Source of the DNA: Ilumatobacteraceae bacterium
Lineage (GTDB): Bacteria; Actinomycetota; Acidimicrobiia; Acidimicrobiales; Ilumatobacteraceae
Direction of reading: 5' to 3'
NCBI GenBank assembly: GCA_023263695.1
Contig: JALQUZ010000002.1
Location: 29,594-93,593, forward strand
Length of the DNA: 64,000 nucleotides
The notes below the pieces were generated by a model. It was not told the DNA's origin. It was given only the letters and a program-made list of their open reading frames with translations, and searched no databases. Positions 1 through 9,658 of this stretch are shown piece after piece. The translations under genes were made by a program, and so were the position numbers. The stretch's first letter is position 1; every line of letters starts with the position of its first letter.

Positions 1-556
1 CTTTTTCCAAGTAGTACAACGAATCGAATGCTTGAGCCACACTCTCGCCCACCACCATTACTCCATGGTTGCCCATGAACAACACGTCTTTACCGTCTAC
101 CAACAACGAGGCAATTCGTTCGCCTTCAGATGGGTCTAGCGCCATGCCTGCATAGTGACGGTCGTAAGCAATGCGCCCGTAGAAGGCACTCGCATTTTGG
201 TCAAGCATTAGGAATTCAAAATCCTTTAAACAAGCGAGCGCGGTTGTGTACGGCATGTGCGTGTGCAGAACACACTTGGCATGCGCAACATTGCGATGCA
301 GGTACGAATGCAACACCCACGCCGTTGGATCCACTCCGTACTGAAGCGAATCACCCTTCATTGCCGTGTCAACGGTGACCAAACCACTGGCATTGGCTTG
401 CGAAAAATGTGTGCCAGCTCGATTGATCACAAATAGTTGACCGTCATCGGAAATTGCCATGCTGAAATGATTAGCAACTGCTTCGTGAAGGTTGAGACGC
501 GCTGCCCAACGAAATGCAGCAGCCAACTCTTTACGTACTTGCAGTTCTCGTGACAT
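1..556 (-). CDS. class II aldolase/adducin family protein (C-terminus truncated by window edge)
   Basis: Reverse-strand frame reads DVLFMGNHGVMVVGESVAQAF, typical of class II aldolases; start cat at 554-556 preceded by AAGGGG SD; not in the ORF track because it runs off the edge. Confidence 0.8.
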   Translation of the reverse strand, partial: MSRELQVRKELAAAFRWAARLNLHEAVANHFSMAISDDGQLFVINRAGTHFSQANASGLVTVDTAMKGDSLQYGVDPTAWVLHSYLHRNVAHAKCVLHTHMPYTTALACLKDFEFLMLDQNASAFYGRIAYDRHYAGMALDPSEGERIASLLVDGKDVLFMGNHGVMVVGESVAQAFDSLYYLEK

Positions 557-587
557 CGCTTCCCCTTAGCGTTGACTGAACTTAACG

Positions 588-1505
588 TTATTCGAGTTCG
601 GCTGGAAAGCCCGGTGCACGCAGGTCGGTGCCCGTTGCATCTTCAAGCAACTTCACCACTTGCGAAGACCATGCGTCTCCGCCGTAAGCCTCTTTCGCAC
701 GAATAAAGGTTTGGTAAGTGTGGCCAGCGAGATCTAGTGGCACACCAAACTCACGACCGAATCCCATTGCGAAACCCAAATCTTTAATTGCGAGGTCCAT
801 GGTGAAGTTGATGTTGTACGAACCATTCAAGATGACTTGGCTTTCGGTTTCGTGCACAAAACTGTTTCCCGAACTCTCCTTAATTGCTTCAAATGCAACA
901 CCAAGATCGAGCCCGGCACGCTTTGCAAGCATCAAAGCTTCACCTGCTGCGACCAAGTGAATGAATGCAAGCATGTTGGTGATTACCTTGATTACTGCCG
1001 CGCTACCAAGAGGCCCGATGTACAACACTGGGTTGCCCATTGCAGCAAGTGCCGACTTGTGCGCTTGGAACACTTTGTCTTCGCCACCAACAAGCACGGT
1101 GATGTCGCCATGCGCTGCTTTGTGCACGCCACCAGTCACTGGTGACTCAAGAACCTGTACACCTTTTGACTTTGCGATTTCGCCAAGGCGAAGGGTTTCG
1201 CTTTGATCGTTCGTACTCATGTCTACCCATGTGGCAGGAGTTGCGCGACCAGCAAGTGACTCAAGCACTCCGCCGGGTCCGGCAACAACTGCATCAATGG
1301 CTCGTGGCGATGGCAAGCACGTAAACACGGTGTCTGATGCGTCACAGAGTTCTTTAATTGAACTCGCCCACTTTGCACCTTTGGCTACAAGTGGCTTACC
1401 AGCTTCTGCGTTGAGGTCGAAGATGGTGACTTCAAAGCCGTTACGAACAAGACTGCCCGCAAGAAACTTGCCAATGTGACCCAATCCAATAAATCCGCAA
1501 CGCAT
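588..1505 (-). CDS. NAD(P)-dependent 3-hydroxyisobutyrate dehydrogenase-family oxidoreductase
   Basis: N-terminal Rossmann GLGHIGKFLAGSL, SPVTGGVHKAAHGDITVLVGG, and conserved K in GPLGSAAVIKVITNML. Confidence 0.88.
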   Translation of the reverse strand: MRCGFIGLGHIGKFLAGSLVRNGFEVTIFDLNAEAGKPLVAKGAKWASSIKELCDASDTVFTCLPSPRAIDAVVAGPGGVLESLAGRATPATWVDMSTNDQSETLRLGEIAKSKGVQVLESPVTGGVHKAAHGDITVLVGGEDKVFQAHKSALAAMGNPVLYIGPLGSAAVIKVITNMLAFIHLVAAGEALMLAKRAGLDLGVAFEAIKESSGNSFVHETESQVILNGSYNINFTMDLAIKDLGFAMGFGREFGVPLDLAGHTYQTFIRAKEAYGGDAWSSQVVKLLEDATGTDLRAPGFPAELE

Positions 1506-1539
1506 ATATTCCCCTTTGAATACGAATGAATACCTATGT

Positions 1540-3036
1540 TTACAACTGAATCCAGGTGGTCTTCAAGTTCGTGTAGCCCTCGATGGAGTGCAACGAACGA
1601 TCGCGACCCGTGCCTGACTGCTTGAATCCACCAAATGGCGTGGTGATTGACGAGCGGTCAAACGTGTTAACCCAAACAGTGCCAGCACGCAATTGACGCG
1701 CAATTTTGTGTGCCTTACTTACATCACGTGTCCACAATGCAGCGCCAAGGCCGTATTGCGAATCGTTAGCAATGCGTACTGCTTCCTCATCGCTGGATAC
1801 GCGAATTGAACCAAGCACTGGCCCAAAGATTTCTTCCTTTTCAATGCGCATTCCAGGCTTCACGTTCTGGAAGATGGTTGGTGGAATGTAGATGCCGCCC
1901 TTTGTTGGCTCTACTGGCTTTCCACCCGTGTGAATAGTTGCACCTTCTGCTTGGCCAATGCCGATGTATTCATTGACGCGATCAAACTGCGCGCGGTCAA
2001 CAATGGTTCCCATTGCCGTGCTTGGGTCATACGTGTCGCCAGGCATAATCGATTCCGAAACCTTGCGCACCTTCTCAAGCAACTCATCTTCAATCTTTTG
2101 GTCCACGACCATACGAGTACCTGCGTGACATGTTTGGCCAGCGTTGTAGAACACACCCCAAGCAATTGCCGAAGCTGCGGCATCGATGTCTGGGCAGTCG
2201 CTCAACACCACATGTGGAGTCTTGCCACCGAGCTCGAGTGACACTGCCTTCGCATTACTTTCCGCTGCGTACTTCAAGAAATATTTGCCAACTTCGGTTG
2301 AACCGGTGAATGCCAACTTGTTGACGTCCATGTGCTTACCAAGAGTTCCGCCGCAACTTGGTCCGAAACCGTTCACCACGTTGAATACACCCTCAGGCAA
2401 ACCTGCGCGCACGGCGAGCTCTGCAAACAGCAATGCCGATAGCGGTGACTGTTCTGCTGGCTTCAAAATGATGGAGTTTCCGCCAGCAAGTGCTGCGCCA
2501 ACTTTCCACGAGCTAATGATGAGTGGGTAGTTCCAAGGAACCACGGCGCCAACAACACCCATTGGCTCGCGCTCAATAAGCGCAATGCTGTCGCGTGGAA
2601 CAGGAGCAATTTCTCCGTACAACTTGTCGATGGTTTCTGCGTACCACTGAATGTTGTTTGCACATGAGGCAACGTCAACATTGAGCGAGTCGCTAATTGG
2701 CTTGCCGCAGTTCATAGTTTCGAGGAGTGCAAGCTCTTCGGCGTTTTCGCGAATGAGTTGCGCCCACTTCAACATCACGTTCTTGCGATCAAGCGGAGCC
2801 ATCTCGCTCCAAACACCTGCTTCAAACGTGCGCTTAGCAACAGCAACTGCACGATTAATGTCTTCAACATCGCCTTCGGCAACGTGTGCGATTACCGATC
2901 CATCGCGTGGGTTAATGGACTCAAATGTCTTCCCACTTGCCGAGTCAACAAACTTTCCATCGATAAACAATTGTGTGCGTGCAACCTTTTGGCCTGCTCG
3001 CTTAGTCCAATCTGCGGTGGTGAGTGCATTTGCCAT
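1540..3036 (-). CDS. aldehyde dehydrogenase family protein
   Basis: LELGGKTPHVV, catalytic Cys in NAGQTCHAGTR, EEIFGPVLG. Start placed at MANALTTADW after AAGGAG SD; the ORF track extends to 3087. Confidence 0.93.
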   Translation of the reverse strand: MANALTTADWTKRAGQKVARTQLFIDGKFVDSASGKTFESINPRDGSVIAHVAEGDVEDINRAVAVAKRTFEAGVWSEMAPLDRKNVMLKWAQLIRENAEELALLETMNCGKPISDSLNVDVASCANNIQWYAETIDKLYGEIAPVPRDSIALIEREPMGVVGAVVPWNYPLIISSWKVGAALAGGNSIILKPAEQSPLSALLFAELAVRAGLPEGVFNVVNGFGPSCGGTLGKHMDVNKLAFTGSTEVGKYFLKYAAESNAKAVSLELGGKTPHVVLSDCPDIDAAASAIAWGVFYNAGQTCHAGTRMVVDQKIEDELLEKVRKVSESIMPGDTYDPSTAMGTIVDRAQFDRVNEYIGIGQAEGATIHTGGKPVEPTKGGIYIPPTIFQNVKPGMRIEKEEIFGPVLGSIRVSSDEEAVRIANDSQYGLGAALWTRDVSKAHKIARQLRAGTVWVNTFDRSSITTPFGGFKQSGTGRDRSLHSIEGYTNLKTTWIQL

Positions 3037-3111
3037 GGGGATTTTCTCCTTGAGTTTGTTCGTAAAGCGTAAAAACCGTATCAGCAAGAGGCCTGCTTCT
3101 AGGCTTCGTAC

Positions 3112-3915
3112 GTGGAAACGCGCTCGTTTTTAGCAATTGCTTCAGTTGAGCGCACCGGATCGACACTGCTGTGCTCCATTCTGCGTGGCACCCATTTGGC
3201 AGGCACACCTATTGAATACCTCAATATTCAAACGAAGAACTTTGAGCGAATTCGCAGCGAATGCGGCCATCCAAAGATCAAGCTGTCTCGCCAACCCATC
3301 GCACGAGTGCGCAAGCTCACCGGTCGCTACCCGTGGCGCGATATCTCGTATTTCAGTTCTGCATCGTGGCGTAAATACCTCAGCGCGATTGCTTCGCAGT
3401 ACACGACAACAAATGGTGTCTTCGGCGTGAAGATGCATTGGAACCAATACAAGCGCCACATGCTTGACATGGGAGTAGATGCAAGTTTTTGGAACGTACC
3501 AGTGAAGTGGGTGCGCATCACTCGTGAAGACGAGCTTCGACAAGCAATTTCATTTGTGCGAGCAGCACAAACCGAATCGTGGAACAGCAATATGGAAACC
3601 AAAGCCGAACCTGTCTATGACGCAGATGCAATCGCTGCAGCTCTCAATCGCATCGCTGACGAAAACTCGGATTGGGACGTGTACTTCACCCAGAACAACA
3701 TCACACCGCTGCATATCACCTACGAACAACTCACCCGAGATATGGAACTCACTGTCAAGCGCGTCATGGCATTCATTGACACACCTATTGATGTGGTTCC
3801 CGCACCGCAAACCAAGAAGCAGGGCGATGCGGTAAACAAAGAATGGGCTGAACGCTTTCTTGCGCAATACCCAGAGCACGCCAAGCGAACCCGCATGTGG
3901 CAGGGCTTACACTGA
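3112..3915 (+). CDS. Stf0-type sulfotransferase
   Basis: 5'-PSB-like SVERTGSTLLCSILRGTHLAGTPIEYL, GVFGVKMHWNQ, RQAISFVRAAQTESW, PLHITYEQL. GTG start with TAGGCT 6 nt upstream. Confidence 0.8.
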   Translation: METRSFLAIASVERTGSTLLCSILRGTHLAGTPIEYLNIQTKNFERIRSECGHPKIKLSRQPIARVRKLTGRYPWRDISYFSSASWRKYLSAIASQYTTTNGVFGVKMHWNQYKRHMLDMGVDASFWNVPVKWVRITREDELRQAISFVRAAQTESWNSNMETKAEPVYDADAIAAALNRIADENSDWDVYFTQNNITPLHITYEQLTRDMELTVKRVMAFIDTPIDVVPAPQTKKQGDAVNKEWAERFLAQYPEHAKRTRMWQGLH

Positions 3916-3919
3916 GTAC

Positions 3920-4831
3920 GTGAGCACACAGCACGTATCCGACATTTTTGACCCAACGCAATGGGATGAAGTTAAGGGTTTTTCATTTAACGACATCACC
4001 TACCATCGTGCAAAAGCGCACGGCACCGTTCGAATTGCATTCAACCGACCAGAAATTCGCAACGCGTTTCGCCCAGCAACAGTCGACGAGTTGTTTACCG
4101 CTCTCGATCATGCTCGTCAGTCAAGTGATGTTGGTTGCGTACTACTGACTGGCAATGGACCTTCGCCGAAAGACGGTGGCTGGGCGTTTTGCAGTGGTGG
4201 AGATCAGCGCATTCGTGGCAAAGATGGATACAAGTACGCAGATGGTGAAACTGCAAACACCATCAACCCGGGCAGAACAGGACGCCTCCATATTTTGGAA
4301 GTGCAACGACTCATTCGCTTCATGCCAAAGATTGTGATTTGCGTTGTGCCAGGTTGGGCTGCAGGTGGTGGACACAGCTTGCACGTTGTTTCCGACCTCA
4401 CTCTGGCCAGCAAAGAACATGCACGTTTCAAACAAACTGACGCCGATGTCGCAAGTTTCGATGGTGGTTTTGGTTCGGCTTACCTTGCCCGACAAGTTGG
4501 TCAAAAGTTCGCACGCGAAATTTTCTTCCTAGGTCGCGAATACTCAGCAGAAGACGCACACCACATGGGCATGGTCAATGCTGTGGTTCCTCACGCCGAA
4601 CTTGAAGCAACCGCATTGCAATGGGCAAAAGAAATCAATGGCAAGAGCCCAACTGCTCAACGAATGTTGAAGTTCTCGTTCAACCTGATTGATGATGGGC
4701 TTGTAGGACAGCAGGTATTTGCAGGCGAAGCCACTCGCCTTGCCTATATGACGGATGAAGCCGAGGAAGGACGCAACTCGTTCCTCGAAAAGCGCGAACC
4801 AAATTGGGACGCGTTCCCCTGGTTGTACTAG
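3920..4831 (+). CDS. menB: 1,4-dihydroxy-2-naphthoyl-CoA synthase
   Basis: MenB-specific CSGGDQRIRGKDGYKYA, PGWAAGGGHSLHVVSDLTLAS, FDGGFGSAYLARQVGQKFAREIFFLG. GTG at 3920 preferred over the track start at 3860, which overlaps the upstream gene. Confidence 0.93.
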   Translation: MSTQHVSDIFDPTQWDEVKGFSFNDITYHRAKAHGTVRIAFNRPEIRNAFRPATVDELFTALDHARQSSDVGCVLLTGNGPSPKDGGWAFCSGGDQRIRGKDGYKYADGETANTINPGRTGRLHILEVQRLIRFMPKIVICVVPGWAAGGGHSLHVVSDLTLASKEHARFKQTDADVASFDGGFGSAYLARQVGQKFAREIFFLGREYSAEDAHHMGMVNAVVPHAELEATALQWAKEINGKSPTAQRMLKFSFNLIDDGLVGQQVFAGEATRLAYMTDEAEEGRNSFLEKREPNWDAFPWLY

Positions 4832-4837
4832 TTCTCC

Positions 4838-5644
4838 ATGATCGTCACCATTGACGATGCACTTGACCCTCGGCTGAATGCTTTTCGTTGGCGTGAACGC
4901 CAACTCACCACCATCGCCCAGCGAAGATCTGCTCTGAACGAGGGATTGTTCATCGCTGAAGGCGATTTAGTAGTGCACCGGGCACTCGATGCCGGCTGTA
5001 TTCCCGATGTGGTGTTGTGCGATCCAAAATGTGCAACAGAGTTTTCTGGTGCCGTGCACAAAGCGGGTGGTGCAACTCTTGTTGCCAACGCCGATATTCG
5101 TCGCGAAGTGACCGGTCTTGGCGTGCCACTTGATGCGATTGGAGTTTTTAAACGTCCGCCGATTATTTCAAGCGACGACTTAATTGCTCGATCGACACGA
5201 CTAATCGTGCTTGACTGCGTGGACAACCCAAGCAATGTTGGGTCGATAGCGCGAACAGCCGCGGCACTTGGATGGGATGGGCTGCTTCTCGACTCAACAA
5301 GTTCCGACCCTCTTTCCCGCAGAGCATTGCGCGTCAGCATGGGCACCACCTTCAAGCTGGGATTCGCTCGATTTTCGAATACCAGCGAAATTCTTACGCA
5401 ACTGCATCAGTCCGGCTTCGCCACGATTGGTCTTACACCGCATCACGAATCGCGTGAGGTCAGCAACCTTCGTTCAATTCAATTGAAAGGTAAGCGGGCA
5501 CTCATTCTTGGTTCCGAACGACAGGGCCTCAGCGTTGCAAGCCTCGAACAATGCACACAACTTGCCACCATCACCATGGCCGACGGAGTTGACTCACTGA
5601 ACGTGGCATCTGCTTCAGCAATCGCCTGCTTCGCTTTATTGTAA
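4838..5644 (+). CDS. SpoU/TrmH-family RNA methyltransferase
   Basis: SPOUT motifs VLDCVDNPSNVGSIARTAAALG and LILGSERQGLS. Confidence 0.9.
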   Translation: MIVTIDDALDPRLNAFRWRERQLTTIAQRRSALNEGLFIAEGDLVVHRALDAGCIPDVVLCDPKCATEFSGAVHKAGGATLVANADIRREVTGLGVPLDAIGVFKRPPIISSDDLIARSTRLIVLDCVDNPSNVGSIARTAAALGWDGLLLDSTSSDPLSRRALRVSMGTTFKLGFARFSNTSEILTQLHQSGFATIGLTPHHESREVSNLRSIQLKGKRALILGSERQGLSVASLEQCTQLATITMADGVDSLNVASASAIACFALL

Positions 5645-5654
5645 TTTTCTGCAA

Positions 5655-6026
5655 CTACCGATTGATCATGTGTTGTGCAGCGTTGGTCATGTATTCGGTG
5701 AGTTGCGCATGAATATTGGGGTCAGTCGTGCATTCGTCAATTGCAGTTTGCATATGCAACATCCAACGCTCGCGTTCTAATTCGCCAATTGCGAAGGGAA
5801 AGTGCCGTTGACGTAAACGCGGATGACCGCGCTGATCACTGTAAGTCGTAGGCCCACCCCAGTATTGAATGAGAAACAACGTGAGTCTTTCGCGCGCTCC
5901 AGCCAAGTCATCATGGTCTGGATACAGCGGCCACAACACATCGTCTTGCACCACGCCTTCGTAAAAGCGGTCTACTAAGCGAATAAAAAATTCGCTGCCA
6001 CCAACTTCGTCAAACAACATCGCCAT
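5655..6026 (-). CDS. truncated hemoglobin, group II (GlbO-like)
   Basis: MAMLFDEVGGSEFFIRLVDRFYEGVVQDDVLWPLYP...QYWGGPTTYSDQRGHPRLRQRHFPFAI. Start within 6020-6056 not certain. Confidence 0.88.
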   Translation of the reverse strand: MAMLFDEVGGSEFFIRLVDRFYEGVVQDDVLWPLYPDHDDLAGARERLTLFLIQYWGGPTTYSDQRGHPRLRQRHFPFAIGELERERWMLHMQTAIDECTTDPNIHAQLTEYMTNAAQHMINR

Positions 6027-6031
6027 GGAGA

Positions 6032-6892
6032 TTAAAAGAACTCCGGCTCTTCCCATTCCGGGAAAATGTCTGGCAAGTCTGTAGTCACTCGTTCAGTGAA
6101 TACTGCAGGGCGCTTTTCCAAGAAGCTCATCACACCCTCGTGCACATCTTTCGATCGTCCGCGAATTTGAATACCTCGGCTATCCACACGATGCGCATTC
6201 ATCGGGTGCGGTGCGCCAAGCATTCGCCACATCATTTGGCGAGCAAGTGCCACAGAAACCGGTGCGGCGTTATCGACAATCTCTTTTGCTAACGCATATG
6301 CAGCAGGCAACAAATCGTCTGGTTCGTGAATACTGCGCACCAAGCCACCACGAAGTGCTTCCTCGGCATCAAATACACGACCGGTCATCACCCACTCTTG
6401 GGCTTGCGCAATTCCTACTATCCGCGGCAAGAACCATGACGAACATGCCTCAGGAACAATTCCACGACGCGTGAATACGAAACCCATTTTTGCGGAACTG
6501 GAAATAAGACGCATGTCCATTGCCAGCGTCATCGTTGCACCTATTCCTACAGCAGGACCATTGATTGCACCGATGATTGGCTTATTGCACTTAAACATTC
6601 GCAACGTCACGGTTCCACCGCCATCGCGTCGAAACTTGGACTGCGAATCGGTGCTGAGCGATCCGTCATTAAAGGTGTCTCCGCCACCAGATAAATCGGC
6701 TCCTGCACAGAATCCCCGACCCGAACCAGTCATGACAACGGCGCGAACATTGTCGTCCGCATCAATTTCGTCAAACACCATATGCAATTCACGCATCATG
6801 ATGTTGGTGAATGCATTGAGTTTGTCGGGGCGATTCAACGTCACCGTGGCAACGCCATCAGCAACTGAATACAAAAGTTCGGTGTAGGCCAT
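6032..6892 (-). CDS. enoyl-CoA hydratase/isomerase family protein
   Basis: Crotonase fold: TLNRPDKLNAFTNIM, GRGFCAGADLSGGGD, PIIGAINGPAVGIGATM. Confidence 0.92.
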   Translation of the reverse strand: MAYTELLYSVADGVATVTLNRPDKLNAFTNIMMRELHMVFDEIDADDNVRAVVMTGSGRGFCAGADLSGGGDTFNDGSLSTDSQSKFRRDGGGTVTLRMFKCNKPIIGAINGPAVGIGATMTLAMDMRLISSSAKMGFVFTRRGIVPEACSSWFLPRIVGIAQAQEWVMTGRVFDAEEALRGGLVRSIHEPDDLLPAAYALAKEIVDNAAPVSVALARQMMWRMLGAPHPMNAHRVDSRGIQIRGRSKDVHEGVMSFLEKRPAVFTERVTTDLPDIFPEWEEPEFF

Positions 6893-6914
6893 GTGCCCAA
6901 TCTAGATGTGAGGG

Positions 6915-7820
6915 CTACACGTCCAAGAAGCGTGAAGCTGCAATCGCCGAACCAATTGCTCCGGCAAGAGCACCAATCATCAAAATAACGAACATCACGC
7001 CAGATAAATAGCCAGAAGGGACAACCAAAGACGAAATGCCTGTTCCTGGCTTAAACCCTGCCACTCCATTAGTCCATGCCGAGTTCAATACCCACAGCCC
7101 ACCACATGACACGACAGCACCGATGAGACCTTGCAATAGTCCTTCAAGCATGAACGGAATTCGAATAAACCAATTTGTCGCTCCAACGAGTTTCATGACT
7201 TCAATCTCACGTCGTCGAGCGAACATCGCCGTTCGGATGGTGTTCCAAATGAGGCCCACCGCAACCATCAACAGCACCAGCGACATCACGAGCGTGACGG
7301 TGCGCACAAACTTTGACAGCGTAGAAATGACTTGGAATTCGTCTTCGGCCAGAGCTACATCTTCAACTCCTGGCAGCGAACGATATTGCTCGCTTAGCGA
7401 TCGAACGAGAGCTGGGTCTTGCGTGATGGGAACTACCTTGAACTCGGAAGGAATGTTTTCAGGTGTAAGCAAACTGAGCGTTACCGGGTCACCAGCAAAA
7501 ATACGTTTTGCTTCTTCGTATGTTTGCGCTTTATCCAAATATTCAAGTTTGTCAACGTTGATAATGGTGGGTGCCGACCTAATTGACTCATCAATTAACG
7601 AGATCTGTTCTGGTGTGGCATCGCTGCGCACGAACACGATCATTGCTACGTCGCCCTTCCATTGCACGAGCAGGTTCTCAAATGCTCGCTGAATTAACAG
7701 CGTGGTACCTACAAGCAGCAGAGCAATTGCTGAAGTAAGAATGGCCGCGGCAGTGAGTGTGAGGTTGCGACGGAAGCTCGCCCACATTTCACGAAACGCA
7801 TAAGTAATTCGAGCGATCAT
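6915..7820 (-). CDS. ftsX: cell division protein FtsX
   Basis: Four-TM FtsX architecture; [25 protein letters not shown]; overlaps ftsE by 4 nt. Confidence 0.93.
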   Translation of the reverse strand: MIARITYAFREMWASFRRNLTLTAAAILTSAIALLLVGTTLLIQRAFENLLVQWKGDVAMIVFVRSDATPEQISLIDESIRSAPTIINVDKLEYLDKAQTYEEAKRIFAGDPVTLSLLTPENIPSEFKVVPITQDPALVRSLSEQYRSLPGVEDVALAEDEFQVISTLSKFVRTVTLVMSLVLLMVAVGLIWNTIRTAMFARRREIEVMKLVGATNWFIRIPFMLEGLLQGLIGAVVSCGGLWVLNSAWTNGVAGFKPGTGISSLVVPSGYLSGVMFVILMIGALAGAIGSAIAASRFLDV

Positions 7821-8494
7821 TCGTACACACCTCGCTCTTGGTCGCGCACCAGTACGCCACGGTCCATTTGAATAACTCGCCTGCGCATGGCATTCACCAC
7901 TCGATGATCGTGTGTCGCCATGACAACCGTTGTTCCCGTTTGATTGATCTCATCAAGCAGCGACATGATGCCTTCGCCAGTTGCAGGGTCGAGGTTTCCG
8001 GTTGGCTCGTCCGCAAGAAGTATGAGAGGTCGGTTGACGAATGCTCGCGCAATGGACACGCGTTGCTGTTCACCACCAGAAAGTTGATTCGGAAAACGAT
8101 CTTCTTTGCCAGCAAGCCCAACAAGATCGAGCACGATAGGAACTTGGCGTGCAATCACGTGTCGCGGCTTGCCAATAACTTCCAACGCAAAGGCAATGTT
8201 CTCGAACACCGTCTTGCCAGTGAGCAATTTGTAGTCCTGAAACACGTTTCCCATGTTGCGACGCAAGAACGGCACGCGTGAGTCAGGCAAATCATTTACG
8301 TTCTGACCAGCAACCCAAACATCACCACGCTCGGGTCGTTCCTGACGGTTGATGAGGCGCAAGATGGTCGACTTGCCTGACCCCGATGGGCCAACCAAAA
8401 ACACAAAATCACCTTTGGCGACGTCAAACGATGCGTCCCGAACCGCAACGGTTTCGGACCCGTACCTCTTGGTCACATTTTCCAAACGGATCAT
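7817..8494 (-). CDS. ftsE: cell division ATP-binding protein FtsE
   Basis: [49 protein letters not shown] start at 8494 ([11 protein letters not shown]); the track extends to a TTG at 8512. Confidence 0.95.
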   Translation of the reverse strand: MIRLENVTKRYGSETVAVRDASFDVAKGDFVFLVGPSGSGKSTILRLINRQERPERGDVWVAGQNVNDLPDSRVPFLRRNMGNVFQDYKLLTGKTVFENIAFALEVIGKPRHVIARQVPIVLDLVGLAGKEDRFPNQLSGGEQQRVSIARAFVNRPLILLADEPTGNLDPATGEGIMSLLDEINQTGTTVVMATHDHRVVNAMRRRVIQMDRGVLVRDQERGVYE

Positions 8495-8529
8495 GGGGCC
8501 CCTCTCAGGCAACAGGTAAACAGTCTAAT

Positions 8530-9633
8530 TTATGAATCGGAGTTTGCACGTCGCCAGCGGAGGAAGCCTTCCATAAAGGAATCCAGGTCTCCATCGAGTA
8601 CTCCAGCGATATTTCCGCTTTCAATTTCGGTGCGAACATCTTTCACCATTTGGTAAGGCTGCATGACATAGCTGCGGATCTGGCTACCCCATCCCACCTG
8701 CGCCTGTTTTCCGCCAATACTGCGCAATTCGTTTTCGCGTTCTTCTTCAATGCGTGAAGCAACCATGGTCTTCAAACGCTTTAGAGCATTTTCTCGGTTC
8801 TGCAGTTGCGAACGCTCTTGCTGAGACGAAGCGACGAGACCAGTTGGTTCGTGAATCAGTCGAACTGCAGAAGATGTTTTATTCACGTGCTGACCACCGG
8901 CACCCGATGCACGAAATACTTCCATGCGAATGTCTGCCTCATTGATTTCAACATCTACTTCTTCAAGCACTGGCCAAATTTGCACGTTGGCAAAACTTGT
9001 TTGCCTGCGACCTTGGTTATCAAACGGGCTAATGCGAACAAGGCGATGTGTACCGCGTTCGGATGTGAGCAGTCCGTATGCGTATCGCCCTCTCACCGTG
9101 AAGTCGGCAGACAAAATTCCGGCCTCGGTGCCTTCAGAGACGTCACCAATTTCAATATCAAAACCTTTTCGCTCTGCCCAGCGCGTGAACATGCGTAGCA
9201 GCATCTCGCTCCAGTCCTGTGCATCAACGCCACCATCTTTCGCATTAATTTGCACGATGGCATCAGCTTCGTCGTGCACGCCAGTGAACAGACTTCGTAG
9301 TTCAAGTGCATCAAGTTTCGCGCGCGCTTGCGAAATACCGCGCTCCAGGTCTGGCTCTTGGCTTTCATCGTCAATTTCGCGAGCCATCTCGTGAAGTACT
9401 TCTAAGTCCTCAACCGATCCCGCCAACGATGCAAACTCATCCAAGTCTGATTTCAAGTTTGAATATTCGGAATTTACTTTCTTCGCATTTTCCTGGTCGT
9501 CCCACAGGTCTGGACGCGCAACTTCAATTTCCAGTTCGGCAATCCGCAATCGGCTTGCTTCCACCTTCAAGTACACCGACGCTTCATCAACACGTCGACG
9601 AACTTCAGTGAGATCGTTAGAAAAATCACGCAT
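8530..9633 (-). CDS. prfB: peptide chain release factor 2
   Basis: GGQ motif RASGAGGQHVNKTSSAVRLIHEPTGL; single continuous frame. Confidence 0.94.
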   Translation of the reverse strand: MRDFSNDLTEVRRRVDEASVYLKVEASRLRIAELEIEVARPDLWDDQENAKKVNSEYSNLKSDLDEFASLAGSVEDLEVLHEMAREIDDESQEPDLERGISQARAKLDALELRSLFTGVHDEADAIVQINAKDGGVDAQDWSEMLLRMFTRWAERKGFDIEIGDVSEGTEAGILSADFTVRGRYAYGLLTSERGTHRLVRISPFDNQGRRQTSFANVQIWPVLEEVDVEINEADIRMEVFRASGAGGQHVNKTSSAVRLIHEPTGLVASSQQERSQLQNRENALKRLKTMVASRIEEERENELRSIGGKQAQVGWGSQIRSYVMQPYQMVKDVRTEIESGNIAGVLDGDLDSFMEGFLRWRRANSDS

Positions 9634-9658
9634 GCCAGTTACCTACTCGCTGTTGCGA

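Noticed and set aside
8530-9633. Programmed +1 frameshift in prfB
   Set aside because: The RF2 frame is continuous from start to stop with no in-frame UGA.
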